Assembly (NCBI RefSeq): GCF_045679545.1 | Contig: NZ_CP166194.1 | Coordinates: 2,232,001-2,296,000, forward strand | Source of the DNA: Enterovibrio sp045679545 | GTDB taxonomy: Bacteria > Pseudomonadota > Gammaproteobacteria > Enterobacterales > Vibrionaceae | Length of the DNA stretch: 64,000 nucleotides | Direction of reading: 5' to 3' | Shown here: piece after piece, positions 25,742 through 34,746 of the stretch | How the letters are laid out: each line of letters starts with the position of its first letter | Position numbering within the stretch: the stretch's first letter is position 1 | Notes under the pieces: model-generated | What the model was told of the DNA's origin: nothing | What the model saw: only the letters and a program-made list of their open reading frames with translations | Databases searched by the model: none | Position numbers and translations under genes: made by a program

Positions 25742-27735
25742 CATCACATATTTTCCCCTCTGCTCCCTCAGTCAAACGCGCATCAAGGCCGATACTTGCA
25801 CTGACGATCATTACATCATTGCTCAGTGTGTTGTTGTATCGCAGCCTCCCCTACGAACTCAGCTCTGTGCAATGGGTTGAATCGTTGTTTTCACCGGATG
25901 AAAACGACTACCGGCAGATCATTATTCACTACAGTTATTTACCACGTATCGCCATGGCGATGCTGTGCGGCGCAGGCCTCGCACTGGCGGGGGCTGTCAT
26001 GCGATTTGTGCTCAGCAATCCGTTGGCCTCTCCCACCACACTCGGGGTGGCAGCCGGTGCTGAACTGGGCCTTGTTTTGGCTAGCCTCTTTTTGCCAGCC
26101 AGTTGGATGATATCACCCTACATACCGGCGTTTGCAGGCGGGATGCTTGCAACTGGATTGGTGTTTATGCTGGCCGCAAAGCGTGGCTACTCGCCGTTAG
26201 CCTTAATATTGGCTGGCATGGTCACCACGCTGTTTATTGGCGCTGTTACCATGATGTTAGTGCTGGTCCACGAGCAACAACTCACACAACTCTTTGTCTG
26301 GGGAGCCGGCGCCTTAGAGCAGCAAGATTGGCAAGGGATAAAACGGTTAGTGCCGATGATTTTCATCGCTTCCATCATGCTGTTTATCTTGGTTAGACCA
26401 CTGACTGCGATGCAAATGGGTGAAGCCATCGCTTCATCTATTGGTGTCAATGTGGCGGCACTCAGACTGATCGCGATTGCACTGTCGGTCATGATAACCG
26501 CCGCCATTGTCAGTGAAGTCGGCATCATTGGCTTTGTCGGCTTGGTTGCCCCTGCCCTTGCAAAGATGCTGGGGGCACGCCGTTTACCCGCACAAATGGC
26601 CGTTTCGGCATTGCTCGGCGCTGCACTGCTGTTGGGTGCCGATCTGCTGATCCAACCACTGTCAGGGGTCGCGGCCAATTTGATCCCAACAGGCGCAGTC
26701 ACCGCCGCCATTGGCGCGCCGTTTCTTTTATTTTTGCTTCAACGCAAAAATATTGGCGCGTCATTTCATCCTGACGATACGCCAGCACCTCACGTTCAAG
26801 CCATACGTTTTTCGTCGCTCACCGCCTTACTCGTCACAATACTGGTGACGGCTTGCGCCATGAGTTTGCTGGTCGGAAATTCACAATCAGGATGGCAATT
26901 CACACTCGACCCAATCTTGTTGGGGCTGCGCGTCCCGCGAGTGGCGGTCGCCATGCTGGCGGGATGCTGTCTTGCTATCGCAGGCACCATCATGCAACGC
27001 ATTACCCAAAACCCCATGGCAAGCCCTGAAGTGATGGGGATCAGCGCTGGGTGTGCCCTTGCCTTAGTGATAGGTGCAGTATATGGCTTGTATTTATCAC
27101 GGATGACTCAACTTTTGCTGGGCACTGCAGGTGCAATCGTGGTGGTTGTGCTCATTCTCCTTTTAGGAAAAAAACGGCAGTTTTCTCCCATTCACTTGAT
27201 GCTAACGGGTATCGCGCTCAGTGCCGCCGCCGATGCAGCCATTCGCATTGTGATGGCATCGGGTGATGACAACGTAAAAGCGCTACTGAATTGGTTATCA
27301 GGGTCAATGTACCTGGCTGATAACTTGACCGCTTTCATGCTGATGAGCGTGACGCTAAGTGCAGGGCTAGCCGTGATACTTTGCGCCAGATGGTTAGATC
27401 TGTTTTCCTTGGGCAGCGAGAGTGCATCCAGTTTGGGGCTGAATCTTCCATCCGCCAGAAAATGGATGATCTTGGCAACAGGCGTGCTAACTGCCGCTGC
27501 CACCATCGCCATTGGCCCGCTGAGCTTTGTTGGCTTGCTCGCCCCTCATATGGCGAGGTCCTTGGCTCAATATGGCGCGAAACAACAGCTCATCACCGCC
27601 GCCTTACTCGGCGCCACACTCTTGGTACTTGCCGACTGGGTGGGGAGAAATCTTTGGTTTCCGTGGCAATTCCCTGCAGGTCTACTCGCTTCTTTGTTGG
27701 GCGGCGCTTACTTTCTTTATCTTCTGCAAAAATGA
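25738..27735 (+). CDS. fhuB: Ferric siderophore ABC permease, fused dimer (FhuB-like)
   Basis: A 665-residue inner-membrane protein with two complete FecCD-type halves, close to the length of E. coli FhuB (660). Each half carries the family blocks: RIAMAMLCGAGLALAGAVMR and SNPLASPTTLGVAAGAE in the first; RVAVAMLAGCCLAIAGTIMQ and NPMASPEVMGISAG in the second. Each half ends with GFVGLVAPALAK or SFVGLLAPHMAR, the region that contacts the ATPase. The start at 25738 comes from the ATGA overlap with fhuD; the in-frame ATG at 25660 lies inside fhuD and is rejected. Confidence 0.9.
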   Translation: MTSHIFPSAPSVKRASRPILALTIITSLLSVLLYRSLPYELSSVQWVESLFSPDENDYRQIIIHYSYLPRIAMAMLCGAGLALAGAVMRFVLSNPLASPTTLGVAAGAELGLVLASLFLPASWMISPYIPAFAGGMLATGLVFMLAAKRGYSPLALILAGMVTTLFIGAVTMMLVLVHEQQLTQLFVWGAGALEQQDWQGIKRLVPMIFIASIMLFILVRPLTAMQMGEAIASSIGVNVAALRLIAIALSVMITAAIVSEVGIIGFVGLVAPALAKMLGARRLPAQMAVSALLGAALLLGADLLIQPLSGVAANLIPTGAVTAAIGAPFLLFLLQRKNIGASFHPDDTPAPHVQAIRFSSLTALLVTILVTACAMSLLVGNSQSGWQFTLDPILLGLRVPRVAVAMLAGCCLAIAGTIMQRITQNPMASPEVMGISAGCALALVIGAVYGLYLSRMTQLLLGTAGAIVVVVLILLLGKKRQFSPIHLMLTGIALSAAADAAIRIVMASGDDNVKALLNWLSGSMYLADNLTAFMLMSVTLSAGLAVILCARWLDLFSLGSESASSLGLNLPSARKWMILATGVLTAAATIAIGPLSFVGLLAPHMARSLAQYGAKQQLITAALLGATLLVLADWVGRNLWFPWQFPAGLLASLLGGAYFLYLLQK

Positions 27736-28045
27736 GCGAACTTGTAGCAAAAATATGGGACTTAGACGCTATTTACCCCTATCGTCGAGGATGATTTGGT
27801 TTAATGGGGCGCAACGCCCCCTCACGCTATATTCGATTCAAACACGCAAATAAAACCCAATTTATTGTACACACCACCCCCTTTCTCACATGACACACGA
27901 GCAAAAGCCACTCTCAAAACACACAAACAATAACAACAATCTCTCATTAAGAGAACTTGGTGCAATTTATGTGCAACAAATCCATTGCAATTGTTATTGA
28001 GAATTATTAGCATTCGCATAAAGAAATAATAGCGGATGCGTAATT
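27736..28045 (+). promoter_or_regulatory. 310-bp promoter region of the aerobactin operon with Fur box
   Basis: No gene lies here. A short GGGGCG-CAA-CGCCCC hairpin (27806-27820) without a T-run follows fhuB. The last 150 bp are A/T-rich and contain the Fur-box-like site at 27998-28012. Confidence 0.65.
27998..28012. promoter_or_regulatory. Fur box upstream of iucA
   Basis: TGAGAAT-T-ATTAGCA agrees with TGATAAT-N-ATTATCA at 12 of 14 positions and lies 33 bp before the iucA ATG, the usual place for iron repression of aerobactin synthesis. Confidence 0.75.
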
Positions 28046-29854
28046 ATGACAAATCAACAAGATAACTATGGGTTTGAAGGGCATGATGTAGCAGTTACCT
28101 GTTTCCTCAATGCCTTCCTTCGAGAGTGCGCTTCAGTACACGTCGAGCATTTGGAGGATGGGCAATGCCAACTAACCATTCCCATGAGCCATGAAAAGCA
28201 GATTAGGTATCAGGTCAGTCGATATTCTCACTTAGGTTTACATGAATACCTCATGCCTGCCTTTTTGGTCAGTAAGGCAGGTTTTATCCCTTTAACTTTC
28301 CGTGACGTGGTCTCACACATTGTCTCTGAGCCAGCACTGGTTGGCATGTTAGGCAAGACGCAGAAACACACCTTTATCACGCGAGTGATTGAAAGCCACC
28401 AAAACACCCAGGATGCCATTAATCATCAGGGCGAGTTGGCGCGCTTATTTGAAGGTGCATTGCGCTTTGAAACCGCAGAACAAGGCTTGCTTGCTGGGCA
28501 TTCCGTTCACCCTGCCCCAAAAAGCCGCGAACAATTCACCGCCGAAGACGCTAAACGTTATTCGCCCGAGTTTGGTGGACGCTTTCCTCTGCGCTGGTTT
28601 GCGGTTGCAGACTGGCTGACTCTGAATGGCAGTTCCGGCAATCGCTCTGCGTATACGCGAATCGACTCTTTGGTCGATGCAGACCTGTCGCTCTGCGCAC
28701 TCAAACATCGATGCCCCAAAAGCTACGTGCTCCTTCCTGCTCACCCTTGGCAAGCCAACGTTTTACTGGCACACGAAGACATTCAAAACTATCTCAATAA
28801 AGGCTTGATGATTGATTTAGGAGAAGCTGGTCAAGATTGGTATTCCACTTCATCCACACGCTCGCTTTACAGTCCATCACTGCCTTACATGTTGAAATTC
28901 TCATTAAGCGTCAGGCTGACCAACTCGGTGCGTAACCTGTCGCTAAAAGAAGTGATCCGAGGGACGCGTCTTAACGAGGTGTATCAAGCCCATCCGTTCG
29001 CCAAAACAGACCCACTATTGGCCGGATTTACTGTGATGCAAGAGCCCGCTTTTATCGGTTTGCTTGATCGTCACGGCAAGGTGATTGATGAATCGTTAGT
29101 GGCGCTGCGCGAAAACGCCCTACAACACTCACCCGCACAAGAGGCGGTTGTGCTGGCGACTTTGAGCCAACAACACCCCGACGGGAAAGACAATTTGCTG
29201 GCATCGCGCATCAAACACTATGCAAGTGCAGAAACCATTTCTGTCGAGGCTGCGGCGAGAAAATGGTTCGATGCTTATTGTCAGCACGTGGTTGTGCCAC
29301 TTTTTGCTTTGCAAGCGAACTACGGCATTGTGTTCCTTGCCCACCAGCAAAACATTGTACTGCGCATGCACAATGGCTTACCCACCGGCATGTACTATCG
29401 CGACTGTCAGGGAACAGGCTACACAGATCTGGCGTATCAATTATTCCCACGTGTGCTGGTCGACGACGCCCAAAGCGTCGAAAACTATTGGGACCAAGAC
29501 AAAGTACGACGCTACTTTGCCTATTACCTGATCATCAACTCTTCTTACAACGTGGTGGCAGCCATTGCCTCAGGTTGCGGTTTGTCCGAACAGTCGTTAC
29601 TGGCAACCTTACGTGAAAACCTCTGCGATTTACGCACCAAAGGCGTCAAGGACAGTGCTTGTCTCGACTACGTGTTAAACAGCCCAACACTCTGTTGCAA
29701 AGGCAATTTCTATTGCTATTTGCAAGACTTCAACGAAAACACCATTCCCGACCCCAAGGTGATCTATTTCGACCTGATCAATCCGCTCTCCGCACAGGCG
29801 GCGAACCCTAACAGCCACACGCTTTGCAACGATGAGGAAGCAAACCATGTCTGA
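28046..29854 (+). CDS. iucA: Aerobactin synthase subunit IucA
   Basis: A 602-residue NRPS-independent siderophore synthetase that joins N6-acetyl-N6-hydroxylysine to citrate using ATP. Recognised blocks are GHSVHPAPKSREQF, LLPAHPWQ, TSSTRSLYSP, KFSLSVRLTNSVRN and RMHNGLPTGMYYRDCQG, followed by a C-terminal FhuF-like/IucA-IucC region with cysteines. The order iucA-B-C-D matches the classical operon. It is slightly longer than E. coli IucA (574). The gene overlaps iucB by 8 bp. Confidence 0.95.
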   Translation: MTNQQDNYGFEGHDVAVTCFLNAFLRECASVHVEHLEDGQCQLTIPMSHEKQIRYQVSRYSHLGLHEYLMPAFLVSKAGFIPLTFRDVVSHIVSEPALVGMLGKTQKHTFITRVIESHQNTQDAINHQGELARLFEGALRFETAEQGLLAGHSVHPAPKSREQFTAEDAKRYSPEFGGRFPLRWFAVADWLTLNGSSGNRSAYTRIDSLVDADLSLCALKHRCPKSYVLLPAHPWQANVLLAHEDIQNYLNKGLMIDLGEAGQDWYSTSSTRSLYSPSLPYMLKFSLSVRLTNSVRNLSLKEVIRGTRLNEVYQAHPFAKTDPLLAGFTVMQEPAFIGLLDRHGKVIDESLVALRENALQHSPAQEAVVLATLSQQHPDGKDNLLASRIKHYASAETISVEAAARKWFDAYCQHVVVPLFALQANYGIVFLAHQQNIVLRMHNGLPTGMYYRDCQGTGYTDLAYQLFPRVLVDDAQSVENYWDQDKVRRYFAYYLIINSSYNVVAAIASGCGLSEQSLLATLRENLCDLRTKGVKDSACLDYVLNSPTLCCKGNFYCYLQDFNENTIPDPKVIYFDLINPLSAQAANPNSHTLCNDEEANHV

Positions 29855-30788
29855 GTGCCTAACACTTTCCCAACCGCCTTTGGTTCACGCCAAGACGATA
29901 GAAGAAACGATCACAGAGCTGGTACCCAACCCAGACTTGGCATCGCACGCAAAAAGCGACCCTTGTTTGATTGCAGGTGAGATTGACCGATTCTTTTCGC
30001 AACACCCAAATTGTCAGGCGCTGTTTCTACCCCGTTTGGAATGGCAAGCGCTACAAAGCGACGCGCCGTGGTTGAGCCTGTTTTTAGGGGATCGCCTGAC
30101 ACGATCTCAGTTTTACCAGTTGCCTGCCCTAGGGATCCGCCACACGCCATCAGATCGCTTTCCGCCGGAACTAATCCAAAGCGTCGACAGCGCAGGGCTT
30201 CACCCTAAACGTCCACCCACGCCGAAAGGCTATGTTTATGAGCGCTTTGATCCCGTGTCTGGCTTACACATTTCGTTTAGGGTTTTTGACCCTAAAACCG
30301 ACATGGCGCGTTTCACCAAATGGATGAACACACCACGGGTCGCTCACTTTTGGGAGCAAGCATGGCCTGAAGAAAGGCTGCATGAGTTCATCCTTGAAAG
30401 GTTGGCAGACCCGCATATTTTGCCCCTGATTGGTGAGTTCGACGGCGAGCCGTTTGGCTATGTCGAAGCTTACTGGGCAAGTGAGGACAGGCTATCACCC
30501 TACTATGATGCCCAACCGTACGATCGCGGCATTCACCTGCTGGTCGGCGAGGAGTCGTATCGCGGTTCGCGACATTTCAACACTTGGATGCGCGCCATGA
30601 CTCACTACCTGTTTCAAGATGATTGCCGCACTCAGCGCATTGTGCTCGAGCCTCGCCATGACAACGAGCGCTTGTTCAATCGCATTCAAGAGGTGGGATA
30701 TACAAAGCAATTTGAGTTCAATTTCCCCCATAAACGCTCAGCGCTGCTGATGACAACCCGCTACGCCTTCTTTAGGGAGCAATGGTAA
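29847..30788 (+). CDS. iucB: N6-hydroxylysine O-acetyltransferase IucB
   Basis: A 313-residue GNAT-fold acetyltransferase that acetylates N6-hydroxylysine with acetyl-CoA, the second step of aerobactin synthesis. The C-terminal half has the IucB/RhbD-type blocks FDPVSGLHISFRVFDP, MNTPRVAHFWEQAW, YVEAYWASEDRLSPYY, DRGIHLLVGEESYRG and CRTQRIVLEPRHDNERL. The start at 29847 follows GAGGAAG and overlaps the iucA stop; an in-frame ATG at 29832 is less well placed. Length equals the E. coli enzyme (315). Confidence 0.95.
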   Translation: MSECLTLSQPPLVHAKTIEETITELVPNPDLASHAKSDPCLIAGEIDRFFSQHPNCQALFLPRLEWQALQSDAPWLSLFLGDRLTRSQFYQLPALGIRHTPSDRFPPELIQSVDSAGLHPKRPPTPKGYVYERFDPVSGLHISFRVFDPKTDMARFTKWMNTPRVAHFWEQAWPEERLHEFILERLADPHILPLIGEFDGEPFGYVEAYWASEDRLSPYYDAQPYDRGIHLLVGEESYRGSRHFNTWMRAMTHYLFQDDCRTQRIVLEPRHDNERLFNRIQEVGYTKQFEFNFPHKRSALLMTTRYAFFREQW

Positions 30789-32548
30789 TGGAACAGGCCG
30801 CACTGCATCGTTTCTGGCCACTAGCCAACCGAAAAATGGTGGCCAAGTTGCTCAGCGAACTCGAATATGAACAAGCCTTTACCTTGGTAGAACATGAGAA
30901 AGCCTTCATTGTGACATTGTTTTCCGGCATGCAATATCAGGTCGAGGGCTGGCGAAACTTATGGGGGCAATTGGTGATTGAGCCGTCAAGTATCGTCAGG
31001 CGCAATGCGCTCAATCTTGACGTTCCCGTCGAAGCCACTGGTTTCATTCAAGACGCGCGCGGGGAATTGGGTTTGAGTGACGAATCACTCGCTGAGCATT
31101 TGGAAGATCTCTATGCCACCTTGCTAGGCGATTGCAAACTAATGCAACGCAAAGCCGATCTGACCGCAGAAGACATTGCCGCCCTACCCTTAGACAAGCA
31201 GCAATGTCTGTTTGATGGTCATCCTAAGTTTGCCTTCAACAAAGGCAGGCGCGGTTGGGGACGCGATGACCTGCGCCAGTTCGCGCCCGAGTCCGAAGAA
31301 GCGTTTCAACTGTATTGGATTGCGGTCAGTGACACCCTAGTTAGCCACGCCATCTCGGATTCCGTCACATGGCAAACCTTGCTGGATTCGGCTCTCTCCT
31401 TGGACGAACAAGCGAATATCCGCGCCGATTTAACCGCACTCAAACTGAATGCGCACAACTACCGTTTGATCCCTGTCCATCCTTGGCAGTGGGAGAAAAA
31501 ACTGTCACTCCTCTTCGTGGCGGAACTCGCTGCAAAAGAGATGGTTTTTCTGGGTGCGTATGGCGATGAATTCTTACCCCAACTGAGTCTGCGAACCCTC
31601 ACCAATGTCTCGCGCCCCGGTGGTTACGACATTAAATTGCCACTGACTATTATGAACACCTCATGCTATCGCGGTATTCCTTCGCGCTACGTATTAGCGG
31701 GCCCAGATGCTTCCCATTGGCTGGCAGCGCAATTTGCGAAAGACCCAACGCTAGGTGCAACAGGCGCCAGCATTCTGAGTGAGCCCGCCAGCGCATCTGT
31801 GTCACATGCGGTGTACCAATCGCTGCCCAATGCGCCGTATCGCTACCATGAATTGTGCGGTGTGATCTGGCGCGAAGCGGCTCACACCAAGCTAAAAACA
31901 GATGAAGACGCGATATTAATGGCGGCCTTAATGGAAAGTGATGTTGAGGGCAATCCTCTCATTGGTGCCTATATTGCGGCCTCGGGATTGTCTGCCGACG
32001 AGTGGATATCGCGCATGTTTCAGGCGGTCGTGACCCCGCTTTATCACTTGCTGGTCAAATACGGCGTTTCTCTGATTGCACACGGTCAGAACATCACGCT
32101 TGTGTTGGAAAACCATGCGCCAAAACGGATTCTACTCAAAGATTTTCAAGGCGACATGCGACTGATTGATGCTGCCTTGCCAGAGCTAGAGAGCCTGCCC
32201 CTCTCGGTTAAATCCGTCACTGTACGCTTACCGCCAGAGCTCATCATCCACGATTTACAAACCGGACATTTTGTGACGGTGCTGCGATTTATCTCGCCAT
32301 TAATGACGCAACTCGGCATGAGTGAATTTCGCTTTTATAGCCTGTTAGCGCAAACACTAAAGACCTACATGGCCGCTCACCCTGAGTTAGCAGAACGCTT
32401 TAAATCGCTGGATTTATTTACACCAAAGATGCTGCGTATTGGCTTGAATTTAGCCAAGTTTCGCCATGAAACCGACAATAGCGCCAACCGTATGCTGCCA
32501 GATATGGACGATGATCTGGATAACCCTCTTTATCTGGTCACGCACTGA
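30788..32548 (+). CDS. iucC: Aerobactin synthase IucC
   Basis: A 586-residue siderophore synthetase that adds the second acetyl-hydroxylysine to complete aerobactin. The family signature blocks are GHPKFAFNKGRRGW, VHPWQWEKKL, SLRTLTNVSRPGGYDIKLPLTIMNT (ATP site), and AHGQNITLVLENHAPKRILLKDFQGD. Two ATGs compete: 30782 and 30788. The latter overlaps the iucB stop as TAATG, with GGGAG eight bases upstream, and is preferred. The gap to iucD is 13 bp. Confidence 0.95.
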   Translation: MEQAALHRFWPLANRKMVAKLLSELEYEQAFTLVEHEKAFIVTLFSGMQYQVEGWRNLWGQLVIEPSSIVRRNALNLDVPVEATGFIQDARGELGLSDESLAEHLEDLYATLLGDCKLMQRKADLTAEDIAALPLDKQQCLFDGHPKFAFNKGRRGWGRDDLRQFAPESEEAFQLYWIAVSDTLVSHAISDSVTWQTLLDSALSLDEQANIRADLTALKLNAHNYRLIPVHPWQWEKKLSLLFVAELAAKEMVFLGAYGDEFLPQLSLRTLTNVSRPGGYDIKLPLTIMNTSCYRGIPSRYVLAGPDASHWLAAQFAKDPTLGATGASILSEPASASVSHAVYQSLPNAPYRYHELCGVIWREAAHTKLKTDEDAILMAALMESDVEGNPLIGAYIAASGLSADEWISRMFQAVVTPLYHLLVKYGVSLIAHGQNITLVLENHAPKRILLKDFQGDMRLIDAALPELESLPLSVKSVTVRLPPELIIHDLQTGHFVTVLRFISPLMTQLGMSEFRFYSLLAQTLKTYMAAHPELAERFKSLDLFTPKMLRIGLNLAKFRHETDNSANRMLPDMDDDLDNPLYLVTH

Positions 32549-32561
32549 AAAGGACACCAAG

Positions 32562-33872
32562 ATGAATACTCAAATACACGCTCCGATTCTTGATCTCGCG
32601 GGGATTGGTGCAGGCCCATTTAACCTCAGTGTTGCCGCCTTACTGCAAGAAAAACCAGAATTGAACACCTGCTTTTTCGAGAGCCGCGAAGCCTTAAGTT
32701 GGCACCCCGGCTTGCTGCTGGATGGCACGCACATGCAAACCATGTTTCTTAAAGACCTGGTCACTGCGGTTTCGCCACAAAGTGATTATTCTTTTCTCGC
32801 CTATTTGGTGGAGAAAAAACGCTTTTACCGTTTTCTCTCTGCGGAAATGAATTGTATTTCTCGTCATGAGTTTTCGGATTACCTGAACTGGGCATCACGA
32901 AAGCTGCCCAATCTCCGTTTTTCAACCCGTGTAGAACGCATCGAATTTATTGATAACCTGTTCCACATCTACACCAATCAAGGTATTTGGCGTGCCAGAA
33001 ATCTGTGTTTAGGCACTGGAAAATCGCCCTACATTCCACAATGCGCCCAACCATATATTGGCGATCGCGTGTTTCATGCTGCGGAAGTGGCACTGAGGCA
33101 ACGCGATCTGACTGGAAAACGGGTCGCGATTATCGGAGGTGGGCAAAGTGGCGCAGACATTTTCCTCAATGCACTACGTGAACAGTGGGGGAAACCCGCG
33201 CAGCTTGATTGGATTTCGCGCCGCGCCAACTATCAGCCCCTAGACGAAGCCGCTTTCACCAATGAGTTCTTCACGCCAGATTATGTCAGCGCGTTTGTTT
33301 CACTATCGCCCGATGTGCGCGGTCGCGAAGTGGCGGCGCAAAAACTCACCTCAGACGGCATTACCCAACAGGCGCTGCTAGAAATTTATCGCGAGCTTTA
33401 TCAGCGATTTGATGTGACAGGCGAGCGAAAATGGGTGCGTCTACTACCCCACCGTACGTTGGTGTCCATGCTGGAAGATAAAGGCGCGTACAAGCTCACC
33501 GCGACCAATAGCCTGACGCAAGCATCTGAAATATCGACCCCTGACATCGTGATCCTCGCAACCGGGTTTGAGAGCGCCATCCCCACGTGTATTGATGGCC
33601 TTCGCCACCAGCTTGACCTTGATGCACAAGGGCGCTTTAGCCTAAACAAACACTTCGAAATGAATTGGGCGCACGCCAGCACGCATAAGATATTCGCCGT
33701 GAATGCCGGCATCCACAGCCACGGTATTGCCGAGCCACAGTTGAGCCTGATGGCATGGCGCTCTGCCTGCATTATCAATCACCTATGCAATGAAAACGTG
33801 TTCGACACCGACTGCGACTGTGGCTTGATTGACTGGGCATCTCCAGTCAGCCGTGCCGAGGCGATGGCATGA
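32562..33872 (+). CDS. iucD: L-lysine N6-monooxygenase IucD
   Basis: A 436-residue flavin monooxygenase that hydroxylates the side-chain nitrogen of lysine using NADPH and O2, the first committed step. It shows an FAD motif GIGAGPFN (residues 14-21), the substrate-side block MQTMFLKDLVTAVSP, an NADPH motif IIGGGQSGAD, and the C-terminal ATGFES/GIAEPQLSL region. The start at 32562 follows AAGGACACC. The longer frame to 32466 lies inside iucC and is rejected. It overlaps the next gene by ATGA. Confidence 0.95.
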   Translation: MNTQIHAPILDLAGIGAGPFNLSVAALLQEKPELNTCFFESREALSWHPGLLLDGTHMQTMFLKDLVTAVSPQSDYSFLAYLVEKKRFYRFLSAEMNCISRHEFSDYLNWASRKLPNLRFSTRVERIEFIDNLFHIYTNQGIWRARNLCLGTGKSPYIPQCAQPYIGDRVFHAAEVALRQRDLTGKRVAIIGGGQSGADIFLNALREQWGKPAQLDWISRRANYQPLDEAAFTNEFFTPDYVSAFVSLSPDVRGREVAAQKLTSDGITQQALLEIYRELYQRFDVTGERKWVRLLPHRTLVSMLEDKGAYKLTATNSLTQASEISTPDIVILATGFESAIPTCIDGLRHQLDLDAQGRFSLNKHFEMNWAHASTHKIFAVNAGIHSHGIAEPQLSLMAWRSACIINHLCNENVFDTDCDCGLIDWASPVSRAEAMA

Positions 33873-34642
33873 TTCGCGCCCCGTTTCAGTCGCTCCTTCC
33901 CATGCCACGTGACGCGTCTTTAATGACCAAAGTGACGCAGCTCGATGCGAAGTGGCAATGGGCGGATACACAGGAAGAAAACACGGTGAGTCTCGCGCAA
34001 CTGTCCAATGACAGTGACTATTTGCATCAACGAATACAGGAATTTGCGCGTGCGTATCAAGCCCCCAGGGAAAAAGTCGCCGCCTCTTTGGTTCACAAAC
34101 AACTGGTGGCCGCGATCCTTTCGCCCTTAATGGCGATTTACTTGCTAACGGACAATGATGTGCCGTGTAACGCTGAAGACGTGTTTTTCGCCAAAGATAC
34201 GCAGCGCATCAGCTGGCATCAAAGCGATTGCACACCAAGCCAGCGAGTCAGCATGACTGAACGTATCGCGTTTTTGTCCCACGTTGACGAGCGTTTACAT
34301 GCATTTTTTCGCAAAGAGTATGGCGTCAGTGCTCGCATTCTTTGGAGCAATTCGGCGTTGGCCTTTTCAGCCCCTTGGAATCGCCTTATTACGCACAAAG
34401 TGGACGGCACACAGATTCGCGCGCAACTGGCAGAACTGTTTACGCTGCTCCCTCCGCCATTGGCGACAAGCATCCACTGGCTTGTTATTCGTTGCTCGGC
34501 ACACACCCTCTGTGTGCCGCGGCGAACAAGTTGTTGCCTGAAATACGCCCTACCTGACAGCCACAACGCACTGTGTGGCACCTGTCATCGACGATCAGAG
34601 CAGGCACAACGCAAGATGATAGAAGCGCGTTTTATAAATTAA
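33869..34642 (+). CDS. FhuF-like ferric-siderophore reductase
   Basis: A 257-residue cytoplasmic protein with the C-terminal cysteine set Cys222-Cys223, Cys236, Cys239 (CC-x12-C-x2-C). In FhuF the spacing is CC-x10-C-x2-C and binds a 2Fe-2S cluster that reduces Fe3+ in hydroxamate siderophores. The body (LSPLMAIYLLTDN and ILWSNSALAFSAPWNRLI) is consistent with the family. ATGA overlap with iucD shows that it belongs to the aerobactin operon and probably releases iron after import. The classical enterobacterial iucABCD-iutA operon lacks this gene. Confidence 0.75.
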   Translation: MIRAPFQSLLPMPRDASLMTKVTQLDAKWQWADTQEENTVSLAQLSNDSDYLHQRIQEFARAYQAPREKVAASLVHKQLVAAILSPLMAIYLLTDNDVPCNAEDVFFAKDTQRISWHQSDCTPSQRVSMTERIAFLSHVDERLHAFFRKEYGVSARILWSNSALAFSAPWNRLITHKVDGTQIRAQLAELFTLLPPPLATSIHWLVIRCSAHTLCVPRRTSCCLKYALPDSHNALCGTCHRRSEQAQRKMIEARFIN

Positions 34643-34746
34643 AAATTGAATACGAATAATTACTAGACGCAAAAATAAGTGCGATAACAGATTTTTAGGA
34701 CGCAGCGAAAAGCTGTATTGCGTTAACAACAAGAAGAGAAGAAGAA

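Noticed and set aside
34643..34746. Possible Fur box before iutA
   Set aside because: No 7-1-7 match of reasonable quality; read-through from the iuc operon explains expression.
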